From contig NW_019775946.1 in the NCBI RefSeq assembly GCF_001039355.2, positions 613,597-677,596 on the forward strand: a stretch of 64,000 bases of DNA, written 5' to 3'. The position numbers were made by a program, and so were the translations under genes. The notes below the pieces were generated by a model. That model saw only the letters and a program-made list of their open reading frames with translations, was not told the origin of the DNA and searched no databases. The stretch is from Lingula anatina. Its lineage: Eukaryota; Brachiopoda; Lingulata; Lingulida; Lingulidae. Of the stretch, positions 1-21,257 are shown piece by piece (the stretch's first letter is position 1; each line of letters opens with the position of its first letter).

Positions 1-3000
1 ATATATTAAAAAGATACCTACCAGAATGATCTGTGTCACTTTCATACAAAGCGTTGGCTAACTTCATAAATCTCTGGAACCATGGCTCTGTCTCATGTCG
101 CCTCTCCTCCTCCAGTCTCCGTCTTGCATACTGTAAAAAGACAGAAATATTATAATTTTGAATTTATATTCAAATATTACAGTGTGTAATACACATTAAT
201 TGTATACAGAGATCAGCTGCTGTACACAAGCAGATGCAAGGTAACTAACTTGTACCAGGTCCTGCTAATGCTTGGACAAATGTTGAATTTCATAGATAAA
301 TCAATTCTAGTGCAGCATATGTGCAGATGTAATCAAAAGGGAGTGCTATTATTATTATCAAAGTTTTTCTTTTTCAGAATCAGAAAACAAAAATATTTCT
401 TTGATATTGTGGAGATGCTATTTGTAAGTCTTAGCAGTACATTTTGTGGAAACTGACAATGCAGAAAACATGGGTCTCTTCAAAAATAAATGAATAAATA
501 TGTTTTATGCCTAATGACCTAAAATAAATAAGGAAAGGTTATGACAATGAGAAAAATGATACTTATTTCAGATCAATCACAACGTGTTTTGTTTCATAAA
601 AGGAAAAAATAAAGCACTGTCATAAAATCAGATAAAAGCAAAACAAAACAATCAAGCTTGGAAAAGCTGCTCAACAAATAAAGATAATCAATATACATTA
701 AATAAAAAACAAAAGATGATAAATATTAAAATGAAGAGAATAATTGAATTCATGGGAAAAGGCAAATAAGTAAACCATACATTCAACAATTCTTTTTTAC
801 AACATAAAATGTTTCACACCATGCACTAAATATAATGACAACATCTATCTTACTGGGAGTCAACCACATGCTGTGACCTAGTATGCTCTACTTCCTGCTG
901 TCTCTGTAGAGATTCTCTGGCTTTCTAGAGTGTGCAATGGAGGCAAATCAAAATGCAACATATTCTTGACTCCAATGTGATTTATAGTGCAACAGTGCAG
1001 CAACATGAGTATTGACCTGATTACTTGCACCATATACTAAACTAATGATGATCATAAAATAGTTGTCTCAAATTTCCTTACTCAGGGCCACCTAAGATTG
1101 ACAGTAGATTTGTCAACAGAGGATTTATTTTACCTGATAGTTATCTTCAAGTTCTTTCAACTGATGTTCAATACTGTCACTGCGTGTCTGCTCTTTGAAT
1201 CGGCTATCTAAATGATCCAGTTTATCCATTCTTGAGTGCCTCAAATGCATCTGGTCATTGGGATCCACAGTATTATATTTCATTTGCTGACCTGATGTTG
1301 AAGGAGCTCCATATGCACCTCTGCCAGGGTCGATTCCCTAAAATCATGGCAAATTAAATTGTTAAAATTTGCATGGTTACAATTTTAGCAAAATAAATAC
1401 TGTTGTACACATTTTGAAGAGAACTTGCACATCATTCCACTGATCAGTTCCTTTTTTAATTAAAATTCCGATACTAACATTGCATATGTTAAAATTTGAC
1501 CAGTAAATTCAGCGCTGTATCATTGTACATCCAGCCAACCGTTTCCATTCTGTTTCCAAATTGCTTGTTTCATAATGAGCTCTCAACCCTTTCATAATTT
1601 TATAGTTATTATCTAATGTTAAACCTATGAATGCATATTACTGTTGCATACAGGACACTAATACTTACCCTAGGTGATACCTGTACAGGAGATTCTGTGG
1701 GTTTCCTTGGCCAGCTTTCAGTTGGCTCCAGAATTTGCTTGGCATATTCCAGTGGTTTTTTACTATCAGGAATAGGTAAGCCTGTGTGTAGGGGCTGCAC
1801 CCTCTCCAAGTATTCAAGGAACTGTTCCCAACTATAAATATTAAAAGAAAATTGTGCAATTTTGTTAATGGAATGAGTATATAATTTACAAGTCAGATAT
1901 TGCAGAGATTGAATTTTTTAAAGTGAACTATTGTTTTCAATAATTTTCATTCAATATTTTAAAAATATATTTATCAATATGTTATAATTATTCATCAACT
2001 TACTGGTATTGGCCATGCATGCCTTTGCATTTATCCACAACCCTATCCAGGATAGATCCCTGTAAAGGCAGGGAGCTGTAAACACAAATGTCCTTAATCT
2101 GAAATGAAAATAATCACAATGCTTAAAAACAATGTTACTATATCAAAAATAACTTGGTAAGAAATGTAAAAATATCAAAATTCACCTGGATAGATATTGA
2201 TTTTAGAATGCAAAATTGTCTTCCTTCTCTGAAAAATAGTGGAAAAACCTATGTACCTATGAATCGTATATATTTAGTACAGGTATGTTGAGTTTTTACC
2301 TGATCCCTAGATAATGTTCCTCGCCTCTCCCTGTCAGCTTTAGCAAACAATGACCTCATCTTTTCCAGATCAATCTCATCTTTACTTTGAAGGAATGTAT
2401 CTTCAATAATGCGAAGTAACTTGGCATTGTCCTCATACACCCAATCTGGTTCTCTAGGGGAATTCCTTAAATTAAAGAGCTCCAATGAGATATTATACCA
2501 ACACGTCTGTTTAGATCATATAAAATGTATGGACAATGTAATAGGTATGTGCAATAATTTCGAATATTATGTTTTTCTTCTTAATGGATATATCTTTAAA
2601 GATTAAACTTACAGTGACAAATTGTTAACTTAAATGTTTCTCTTCCAAGTGAATCAAATAAAGTTATGAAATACTGTAAACATGGTAATGCCAGTCGCCT
2701 TGTATATGTTAATTAGAATTAACGTTTTTCCACACAATTCTAACTAGGCTTTCAGGGCCATGAATGCCCAATTATAAGCAAACAAAATAACATAATTTGA
2801 TGGTCATTCCAGTCATCTTGCATACGTACCCTTCTGAGGTAGGCTGTGTTCCAGGATACCTGTAATATGTGATCCTTTGATCTACATTTGGTGATGTCTC
2901 AGCAACACTCCTGGGACTGTTCAGTTTGTCACTATAGGCCACCCTGCCGTCTCCCTTGTGGTAGGTCTGTGGACTGACGTTGGAAACTTTCTTTGGAGGC

Positions 3001-6000
3001 TCAGTTCTATGAGAGTTGTTACAAAATTGTAGGTAAATAACACACATTGGTTTCATCTTTGTATTTATAATTTTAATCAAACAAAATTGTAGGTACATAT
3101 TTTTTTATACCTGCTATTGCAATATGTAAAAGATGTGTAGGTTAGAAATCTTTTAATGTTTACAGTTTATACAATGCATAATTATTTTACAGCTCTTGTG
3201 TATGAAAGCAAATTATTACAACAAACCTAAAGTTCTTTTTCAATCACAAAAACTTTTAAATGTTAAAAACTATAGCATACTTTGGTTGCCCAGATTGAAG
3301 CTGAGATCTATAATCCTTTGTTGCTGATCCAATGTAGGACAAAAATTTTTCATAGTTGACTTGTCCTGGGTGATCAGGAGATACAAATAAAGATGCTGCC
3401 AGTCGAACTGTTTGTGGAGGTAAATACACCTGGAAGAGAGGATACATGGTTTATAGTACATTCTATTTACTATTAATTTCTTTTTATCAAAGGCAATATT
3501 GAAGTGCATGAATCCAGTAGAAAAACAATTAAGAATCCACAGCTCCAAGGAAAGTTTTGTCACTTTTAGTCTCCATTTCAGAAGGTACGTGTACTGGGTA
3601 TGCATATAAACACAGCTTTCTTTATCAGAGAGAACAAAAAAGAAAAGATAAGTTTAGCTACCCACTGCTATATATAACGTAATCAAATTTGACAGTATAA
3701 ATGTTAAAACTCAGATTTCACTCTTAAAATTTCTCTTGGTTTAGAGGGAATCACGCTGCAAATCATCATAAAGTGTAAAAAGTTATGAATTTGTGCTTGC
3801 ACACACATGTATGTACACTGTATGTAGGCCAGTGCTGAAACTCAAAATTATGAAATAAAAGCAATGAATAATAATATTAGTAGCATAAAGAGTGCAATAT
3901 TCACTTCAATGTGCATTAAAAACAAAAGAAGCACAGAAAATGAAAGCTTTAAATCCACAAGAAGAAACTTGGTTGTAAATCTTTCAGTCTCACAACATTT
4001 ACCTTCGCTTTTGAATAAGCCTGAAATGTAATAAAAACTGTGGTTGATAACACATTCGAAACAGAATGGACACCATTCATATATATTGAAATGGTATGTA
4101 TAAGTTTTATATGTGGCACTGATAGAAGATATGACCTGGCCATTTCAATAAATAAATGTACAAAACAAAGTACATGTACATTTGTCATGAATAAATGACA
4201 TTATTACAACATGGGCTCTGTAATTTACTGAAACAAAGTGCCATCAAGGTACGTATCAGAGAACATGATACACATACTTCAACAAACTTATATTTTCTTG
4301 ATTTACAAAGACATTAAAGGTTAGTGACCTTAACTGATTATATGACATGGGTAAATTTAATCCTACCTGCATTTTAGACAAGGAGTGCTGGAGATCTTCA
4401 AACAGAATCCACCCAGTTAAATGTTTATCATATCCTGTCAGTTCCAGGTACAAATCTCTCATGAGCTGAGGGTCATACCTTCCCAGACCTTCATTGATTT
4501 GATTTAAAAGAGTCAATTCCTCTTGTTTTGTCAGCCGAACAGCATGTGAAGGCATGTTTCCACCATAACCAAGATGCTTCTGGAACATGTCCTTATCATT
4601 GTTATCATCAAAGTCTGTCTGTGTGCCTTCCTCTACATCAGTCTGAGTAGATTCACTCCTAAAGTGTTGACTGTTGTGGATAGGGGGCAGTATAGTATGT
4701 GGGTTCAGGGGTCCCCTCCCCTGACTTACTTTGTGGAAATGAGAATTGTGTATGTCCTAAAATTATAATCACAAAAAGTTACAATTGTGAGGAACATATA
4801 AATGTGTAATCTTGTATACATATTTATGGGATTTTATTATTATTTTGATAAGGAATCTGAAAATGCTAGTAATTATAACAATCTTCATGACTTATCCACA
4901 TTAATATACTACAGGTACTTATTGTTATTACTAGTAGTTAAAGAAATTGTTTAATTGCACATAAACGGGCCAGCCTTTTATAATAAATTATGTGAAATCA
5001 CAAACAAAATATAGAAAAGTATATCAAATGCAATAAAAATCTAATAAAATCTCAAAGTGACTCTCAGATGTTGCTTTTTGATGAAAAAAGACATGCCATG
5101 AAGGAATTAACTTTACCTTCTGTGCACTAGAAAACCCCCACTGGGATGTGTTTCTGTCAGCATTGGTGAGAACCTTGGGATCAAAATGATTGGGTTTCTC
5201 TGTAATGGGTGCCAGTGCACTGCCTGACTTGGGACTTGTTTTCCCAGTGCTAAAAGTAAAATATTGTACAATCTTACATGTACCCTGGTACGATAATGTA
5301 ATGTTTATGAATGGTATTTATAACTGACTCACAATTGACAGGTATATACATGTACAATTCTAGGAAATAAAATGCCATTCTGCTACCCTGACATGAATAC
5401 AACATTCATAATATTCGAGTACAAACTGTATTGGTAGATAAAAGTACTGCATCCTGTTTTTAAATTAAACTAAATAAGATTTTGATACAAAACAGGATAT
5501 TGGGAACTATACATACAATATAAGTATATCCCAATGAAAATAGTTAATAAATGTGAAGACAATTCATAATGTGATTGAGGCACACCTCATGTCTTAATTG
5601 CCTCTGTCAATAATGCTCCATCCTTGTATTGTAATATTTAGTATTGATAAAAATGTTCATGTAACATTTTTATTTCCTGATGTACAGACCTTGTACACTG
5701 TTGAATAGAAACTTGAACAGAAGAGAGGTCAGTGATTAACAGCAGTACAATATGTACCCAGTAAGTAATCTATTTAAATCAATGCCCCTACCTTTATTCT
5801 CTAATAATTGGGAGACTGCCAAGACTGAGCGTGCGGGATGCAGGTGTATTGATTTAACAATAGCCAATAGTTTCTCATGCAAGTTAATTAAATGGATCGA
5901 GCCGGGTTTTCTATATTAATTAATATACGGATAATGGGTGATAAAGTAAGCTTACAGAGCTCAGAAGGATAATATGGAAGATTACTCACATTAGAGTCTG

Positions 6001-8034
6001 GGCTCAACATTACTATTAGCATGGTATAGGCTGCTGCATATGTATGGCAGCAAATAGAAAGCTTATTTTTATGAAAATTGTACTGAAATCTAAAACATAA
6101 TTGAATTCATTTCAATTCCATAGCTGCTGATATATGTCCAGGTACAATTAATCTAACAGCTGATTTTTTTATACATTTTAGATGTGATTGCATACAGCCA
6201 CTCATGATCTTATAATGTGGAAGAATTCTCAACTGTTCAATGTATGCAACCTGTTGCAGCCTACAACAATATGCTTTCACTAGAAAAAATTAGAAGTCTC
6301 CCAATATAAAATCCCAGTCTATATTATACTTACTCATCTAATACCATGACCGTCTTTCCCCCAACAATCTTGACCCTTACATTGGGACTGTCAGTTGTAC
6401 CAAAGGGAGCATTAGTGGTAGTGACATTCTTACTGATTGCATATTGCACATCAGGTATGTCACTCTGAAACAAACAAAAGAATAACAACCACAATCAGAA
6501 TACAAAGAAATATTAGTATAATTTCTAATTGACAATTTAATATACCAGTAACAATTGTCAAGAATTTTATTCACGTGGTCATAGCTAGAATACAGTGACA
6601 GATTAAAGGATGATTGATGCCCTAAACCTCTCTTCATCTTCAAAAAGGCTATGACACTGTCTTAGTGGCAGGTCTTTTGAAGCATTTTAATAATGAAATA
6701 ATTCATGCTATAATTGGCATTGTGAGTAAAGCTGAAAAAAAAAAAAAAAACCACCGCATAAAACTAAAAATTGAATCAATTTAAGGGAAAGAAAGGGATT
6801 AGAAAAATACATCATTAACAGTTACTGTATTTCAAGTAGGCATACCACCATTGCTTAGTAGTTTTAGTCCTTGATAATTGTTCAAATACCTTAGAAAGTG
6901 CCTCTAATGTGTTTATTTTAAAACCCCGCAAACTGTCACTCTTAGAAAGAGATAAAATCTTTTTTAATTACTGTAAAGCTAATAATTCAAATACACTTAA
7001 AATACTAAGTATCAGCCTCCAAGGTGTTTCAGTGGGCTCCACCTTAAATAAATATATCACCATTAATATTTGTCATATCTAATGTTCTTTAACAACTTAA
7101 AGATGTTATTGGCAAAGCAAACTTATGACTGATGGTATGTAGGAGAAGGCTCAGCAATTTCACACCAGCAAATAATTCAAACAGATTGCAAACAAACAAA
7201 TTAACATACTCAGTAATTAACAATCAGGTTGAGATATATAAAAATATGAGATACAGAGTAGAAAAAAATATTTAAAACAAAATAAAAGAAAAAGGCAAAC
7301 TTTTTCTTGGAAGATAATATTTAATGTAGCTTCGCATCAGCAACAAGTGATTTTCTCTTTTTCCAACATGTATTCAAAAATAAGATGAATAATAACTCAT
7401 GCTCTCCTCCAATAGACAATAAACACCAACAATTCTCCAAGGAAATAAATGTTTAAGTTTCACTAAAATTTACATTCACATATTTTGTTAAACACTGCAA
7501 AAATTATTTTACCTCATCTGACCAGCGCTTGACGTTTGAAGGGATAAATAATATACACCATTAGCCCATTTCTCTACATGTGCACACACTTATACAATTT
7601 CATTGTACTAAATAATCATGTAAAGGTCAGAAAATGGCTAAATCTAACACACAAAATATAGGCTTCTCTAAATTGATAAAATCGACCATATCCAAAACTA
7701 AGAGAAAAAACATCTAATTGAATTATCAATTTCATCAAACTTCAAAGCAAGCCAAAAGTTTATTTCCAGGGTTCTATTGAATAGAAGCACAGGCACTAAT
7801 AATACATTTCATCTACACTTAAATTAAGGAACGCTTTCACCTTACTGATTCTTCCAGGTTCGTGGTGATGTCGAGGAATTTTGTGACAAACTAAAACACA
7901 TGCACTGGAAAGCCACGAAGCAGTCCTATTGCTAAATAACAATACAACGGTCATCACTTATCAGAACAAGTCTTAATTTGTGGCGATGGACTCGAGAACC
8001 AAGCCAAACTTACCCTTCTCCCCAGTTTTGGCAT
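1..8034 (-). CDS. C1orf87: C1orf87-like EF-hand protein (3' end off window)
   Basis: Eleven exons are readable on the minus strand, all in phase: 8034-8014, 6464-6334, 5249-5117, 4756-4367, 3429-3281, 3006-2830, 2465-2300, 2098-2004, 1831-1669, 1337-1134 and 130-22. They encode about 579 residues from ATG at 8034 (MPKLGRR). The fourth exon needs the acceptor at 4757-4758: a nearer AG gives the wrong phase. Resemblance to vertebrate C1orf87 is seen in the N-terminal VRVKIVGGK block, in GQVNYEKFLSYIGSATKDY, in the degenerate EF-hand block FAKADRERRGTLSRDQ, and in the C-terminal WFQRFMKLANALYESD. The human protein is about 546 residues, so only a short tail should lie left of base 1. The family has EF-hand-like folds and no established biochemical role. 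The gene is head-to-head with PBK. Confidence 0.88.
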
Positions 8035-9027
8035 CTTCTTAATTAATTAAGTACTTCAAACTTGGCAGAAGAAAGGGAACATAACGTTTTATATATCACG
8101 CAAGGTCACATTTCATGTGTCACTCCACAGGGAGACTGATCAATTTCACTGGAAAGGTTGCCCAGTTGTTGTTTGCGGTAGTCACCCGTACGTACTGAAA
8201 TCAGCACGCTTTTAGATATTTAGTTTTGAATAAATAGCTGGCTTGTTTTTAAGCCAAACTCATCATAGCATATTATCATTTGTACAATATGAGTGATTAT
8301 TATATACAAATGAGTAGAGTAATATATGTAAATTATACATCCTCAAGGACAGTATAATTACTAAACTAATACCAGATTTGAACTTAGTTGACACAGGAAA
8401 TAACCAGTTACCACTAATACATTCAGTTATTAAATATTCAAATCTTTCCAGTTTGTAAAGTAGTACTTTGAAAACTAATTAGAAAAGCAATACATATCAA
8501 AACGGCTTGTTGTAAATGTATTATTATTATTATTCAATAGTATTAATATTGTACTCCCTCTGTCAATAATCTTTTATGATTGGAGATTTATTTGTATTGT
8601 AGCCCGTCAGTTTCAAAATGTGTTACTAGTCACAAAACCAATAAGTCTTACCTTGTTTAGTAATCAAGCTGGAGAAGGGCACCAAACTCGATTAAATCAA
8701 TACGGATTATATAAACGGTAAATATGTGCAGGGTTTATTGACGATTTACATGTTTAAAAGTAGCAGATTAAAATTCAAGTGCTGTAGGTCTGCGATTTTT
8801 TTGACAGAAAATGACTACCAATCCAATGTCAGTTTGTCATTGTCAAATGACATTTTCATCTTTCATTGAACCTGGCGGCAGGGAGAGGGTTTTGCCCGTT
8901 GTCGTTATTAATGATATATATGTGTGTGTGCGTGTGTGTGTGTGTGTGTGTGCCTTTTCTGCCTTTATTTCCCATTCCCCTGCTAAATGTTCTATTATTT
9001 TTCAGACAGTTTGACGCTACACAAAAC
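8035..9027. promoter_or_regulatory. Divergent intergenic region C1orf87 / PBK
   Basis: About 1 kb separates the two start codons, which point away from each other, so both promoters should lie here. No TATA box or other factor site stands out. A splice-acceptor-like TTTTTCAG ends at about 9004, just before the PBK start, which suggests a 5' untranslated intron in PBK. A TG-repeat microsatellite lies at 8919-8952. No additional coding sequence was recognised. Confidence 0.5.
8919..8952. repeat. TG dinucleotide microsatellite
   Basis: Near-perfect TG repeat of about 34 bases with one CG interruption, lying in the shared C1orf87/PBK upstream region or in a PBK 5' untranslated intron. Confidence 0.9.
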
Positions 9028-11996
9028 ATGGATTTCAAAACTCCAGTCAGAGCTCCACACTTAAGGAAATCCATCAGTCATTCAAGCCCACGTGTCTCAA
9101 TACCACCATCACCATTTATGAAGAAACTAGGATATGGAACTGGTAAAACATGTTTGTTACCGTACATGTACAGTTTTTTTTTTTTTTTTTTTTTTTACCA
9201 GCATTTATTTGGTCATTTCTGAGATATTAAAATCCAGACAGCTTTTGTTAAAATTTCTCTAGCAAATTGACTGAGAGACAGTTGTTAAATTGAAACTCTA
9301 CACATTTTCCTTGATAGTTTCTTTAATTAACAGAAAAAAAATTGAGGATACATACTGTATTTCTCTTGCGGCAGCTGTCAAACTACCTGCTCCAAGATAT
9401 GGTATACTCAGTACCTTAGATTTTGAATAAAGAAGCTATTATGTTAACTTCATTATGTTAAGTAAGTCATTTACACTGTAACAGTAGATGGAATTCTTTA
9501 CTGAAGAAAAAAATAACTGATAAGAATGACAGTGAATTGAGCTGACTTACATGGTCAAAATTAAAAATCTACAGTTCTAAGTGAAATATTTGTCCACAGT
9601 AATTTTTTTATCAATTAATTGACTTTCAGGTATCAATGTTTACCTTTTGCCAAATGACAGGACTCCCTCTACACCTAGCAGAGTGCTGTCTCCTTGGGCT
9701 GTCAAGAAGATAAACAGGAGTTGTGCCTCTGAACATTTATCAACGTAATATAATTAACGAATTAATTAATTACATACGTACAAATATTATAGTTAAGCTC
9801 TATTTTTATCTGTAAGTTTTTAATTTAATTTAAATTCAAATTATCAAACTTTTTCAGACAGCATACAACAACCATTTTCTACACAATACAGTATATTTTA
9901 CGGAATTATTTGTTGAAATAGTTTTGCCCTGTTCTGTTTAATTCATTTTAATTTTAAGGGTTTAGATAGTATGTTAGAAAAAGTTTAAAAAAAGTATGAC
10001 CAGATGTATGCCTGCAGGTTATTCTTGTGAATATTAATTATCTCTTAAAATAACTGATTTTCAGGTATGAAGAGAGACTGCAGACTGAGGCAAAAATTCT
10101 CAAATCCCTGTGTCATCCTAATATTGTTGGATACAGAGGTACCTCAAGGTATACAGTGTTTTTTCAGAATATGTGATAAATTGATAATAACAATTTATTA
10201 AATATTTTCAGTTTAATGCGAATATCTTTGCAATAATTAGTTTGTAAGTGACTCTGAATGAAGTGCCCCAGCTACATCCTTCCTGTTTAACTTGTTATTA
10301 AATGTCATCGATCTAATTGTTTGTCTCTCATAAACAAATATAAAGTGCAGTTTTGCATCGGGCTTTGTTTGTTATTCATCTGATTTTATTCGGTGTTATT
10401 TTACATGCATATATAGGGCAAAGGATGGAACACTGTGTCTATGTATGGAAAGTAGTGAAAGATCTCTACAAGCTCTGATTGAACAGAGGCAGGAGGAAGC
10501 TAAAGGTCCATTCCCTGTTGACCAGATTATTAAGGTATAAGGTCTCTTCTTGTACAATCTGCTCAAATGTTTTAAGTTTTAAATGATATAGTCTACACAT
10601 ATATATTATAAGTAGCTCACCTAGCCAATAACGGCCAGCACTGGGGCAATGTAGTTGTGGGTCGCCTAACGTAGGATACCTAATCCATCTATAATACAAT
10701 CTACACAATGTCATCCTATATATAGACACTGTGATACATATATGAAGATTGAAAAGGGAGATTTGTGGGTTCATAATGACTGTGGTAATTCAACTCATTA
10801 AAAATTCTGTGTAGCAGAAAATTTTTTATGAAATGCATAGATACTTTTAGTTGAAGATATAAGATTCCCCACCTTCCATTTCAGGTGGCCAGCAATGTTG
10901 CTTCTGCATTAGAGTACCTGCACAATGAGAAGAAACTCCTCCATGGAGATTTGAAAAGTGGCAATATCCTTGTTAAGGGCAACTTTGATGAAGTAAAGCT
11001 GTGCGACTTTGGTGTCTCTGTTGAACTGAATGATACTCTTCAAGGGCTAAAGAATCCGGAAGACTGGTATATTGGAACAGAACCTTGGACAGCAAAAGAA
11101 GCATTAGATCCAGATTTTGATGAAGACTGCAGACCAAAAGGTATTATATACTGAAGTAGCTGATAAAGAATCGCTAGAGTTTGAAAGTAGCTGGATTTGG
11201 CATTCAAAAATGAGGAAATTCACACATACACTCAACACACACTTTTTAAAGCATTGTTTCCATTGCTGAATTTTATACAGTCCCAAAAAAGTTAAATTTG
11301 CACTATCTCATATACTTAAACTTGGAAGAAAATGTAACTGTGTTAATTTTTTTTTTTTTTCATTTCATTCAAGTTTCCCTCAGTGACAAAACTGACATTT
11401 ATGCCTTTGGCTGTGTGATCTACGAGATGCTGTCTCTATGTACACCTCACAGTGAGTTTTTTGATATGGATGAACCTGAAGATTCAGAGGAAGAATCATT
11501 AGCCTTTGATGAAGATGCATATAGGTGAGATTTTCCCTATAAAATCCATCACTGACAATTTTTTTAAACAAAATTCTGAAAACTGGATTAATTATCACTA
11601 CAAGAATACCTCAAATAAAATGCCAAGTTATATTATATATCATAAACAGTAACTCCCACCACTTGCTGCAGACAAGTTTAAGAAGTGCCTTGACGACCCA
11701 TGAAAACCATTTGAGGTAGTTCTGTGTAATCTCATGTATCATTTCTCCTATATAGGGTCATAAATAATTTATTTAAAGCTGACACCAAAAATGATTCTTT
11801 TTATTGCAGAGAATCTCTTGGCACTATACCTCTCCTACCACCTCATTTAGTGTACAGTGCCAGTCATAAGCCCATGATAGAGTTGTTCTGCATCTGCTGT
11901 AGTGAGGACCCAAATCAGAGGCCATCTGCTAAAGACATATCAGCTGCTCTGCAGGACAAAGAGAACTTAAAGCCAACTTGTCAGAAGTTATTCTGA
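9028..11996 (+). CDS. PBK: PDZ-binding kinase / TOPK, Ser/Thr protein kinase
   Basis: Seven exons (9028-9142, 9630-9744, 10065-10148, 10417-10534, 10885-11140, 11374-11524, 11810-11996) join in phase to 341 residues; human PBK has 322. PBK is a mitotic MAPKK-like kinase. Visible kinase elements are the glycine loop KLGYGTGINVY (33-43), AVKK lysine (K64), helix-C glutamate in TEAKIL (E85), catalytic HGDLKSGN (164-171), metal-binding CDFG (184-187) and GTEPW. The N-terminal FKTP matches the position of the CDK1 site in human PBK. Two differences stand out. The metal-binding motif is DFG, whereas human PBK has DVG. The protein ends in QKLF rather than the ETDV PDZ ligand that named the family. 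The gene is tail-to-tail with MCM9, 529 bases between stop codons. Confidence 0.95.
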
Positions 11997-12525
11997 GAGG
12001 TTGAATTTTTTGTTTTTATGTTATCTCTTTTAAAGTATTGTAAGAACCATATTTACATTGGCAATGGTTGCCTTTTATTAGTGACTTTTGATAGGGAAAA
12101 GGTTAGATTCACTTTGTGTATATAATTCTCAAATCAGCTGGCAGGCACTGTTAATTTAACTGATAAAGTGCCAAATGATAATTTCTGCTTTATGCTTCAA
12201 TGTTGTACATTTTGTTTCTTAATTTATGAAAATGTTTTGGATGTAATATGTGAATGCTTTATTGTGTAGTAACATGATAACTAACTATCAGAAAAGTAGG
12301 AAGTATTTTGTACATGTATGTTTTTTTATTAAAAAATATATCTATTATAAACAAATGTACACGTATAATTATTTGTACATATAAATGAATGTTAAATGAA
12401 AAATACATGGTCATTAATGCATGTTGTTTACTTGTAGTTAATGTCTCATTTAAACTGTCCATCTTGGATCTTTATTCAAAACAACATCCTTAAAGCGGTC
12501 AGTTTCCCAATACATAGTAAATGGT
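11997..12525. other. Convergent 3' region of PBK and MCM9
   Basis: The stretch between the two stop codons is AT-rich and non-coding. ATTAAA near 12330 could serve PBK. On the other strand AATAAA occurs at about 12322-12327, 12256-12261 and 12071-12076 and could serve MCM9. The two 3' untranslated regions therefore probably overlap. Confidence 0.55.
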
Positions 12526-20615
<8,090 letters not shown>

Positions 20616-21257
20616 GATTCTTAAACCATGTATCAGAAAACTGAACAGAGAGGTTTAAATTCTGAAACATAAAACAATGAAATTTCAAAACAATCAAATT
20701 CACATTAGTCATTATACTTAATGATGCACTTTGTGATTCTTTATGTGGATTCAATTAAAATATCATATAACCCAAACCTTTTTTATTTTAAATAAGTAAA
20801 CATTGCATAACAATTGTAAGCAATCTCTTAATATATATTTTCATTTAAAGCTGTGCCTAATTACATGATTCTGCAACTGTCACTAAGCAGTTGCAAGTGT
20901 TTCTATGTGACTGTAGCGGCAAGAGCAAAAATGTGAAGCACTGAAAGGGGGGGGGGGAGGAATAAGACGTCCACTCACAAAACGCACTTACCCTAGATCA
21001 ATTTTTTCCATACATAGGCACGTGCGAAATATCGACTATATGTCCATTTCAAGTCTTCTTCGCCAAGCCTGGGTGCTGATTAACCGGCATCACCATCGAA
21101 ACTGAGTTAAGAGTCAAACTTGGCGCACTATGTCCTAATTCTCGTTCGTGCTAATTCTCACGCGAGATTTGCAATGGCCGCCCCCATCTGAATGAGGTGG
21201 ACGTCTGAATTTACTTCAATTTTTTGCTAATTCTAGGTAATCTACAAGAGTTTGAAA
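20616..21257. promoter_or_regulatory. Bidirectional promoter region MCM9 / TOP3B
   Basis: The start codons are 642 bases apart and face away from each other. On the MCM9 side a 5' untranslated intron is likely: a donor GTAAGTGCG reads leftward from 20991 and an acceptor TTTCAG ends at 20662, so MCM9 would start upstream of 20992. A poly-G run lies at about 20947-20957. The 21050-21190 stretch is richer in CG than the surroundings, as expected of a housekeeping bidirectional promoter. No TATA box was seen. Confidence 0.6.

Noticed and set aside
4659-4661. Acceptor at 4659-4660 for C1orf87 exon 4.
   Set aside because: It would put exon 4 in the wrong phase relative to exon 3 and read TGA at once. 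The acceptor at 4757-4758 keeps frame across all exons.
8866-9222. A 118-codon frame that would extend PBK upstream to an ATG at 8866.
   Set aside because: The upstream part is a translation of the TG microsatellite and pyrimidine tract. The ATG at 9028 matches the family N terminus (FKTP near the start).
21252-21257. A TOP3B start two codons upstream at TTG.
   Set aside because: The ATG at 21258 gives [15 protein letters not shown], which matches the known N terminus of the family; a TTG start is not expected in an animal gene.
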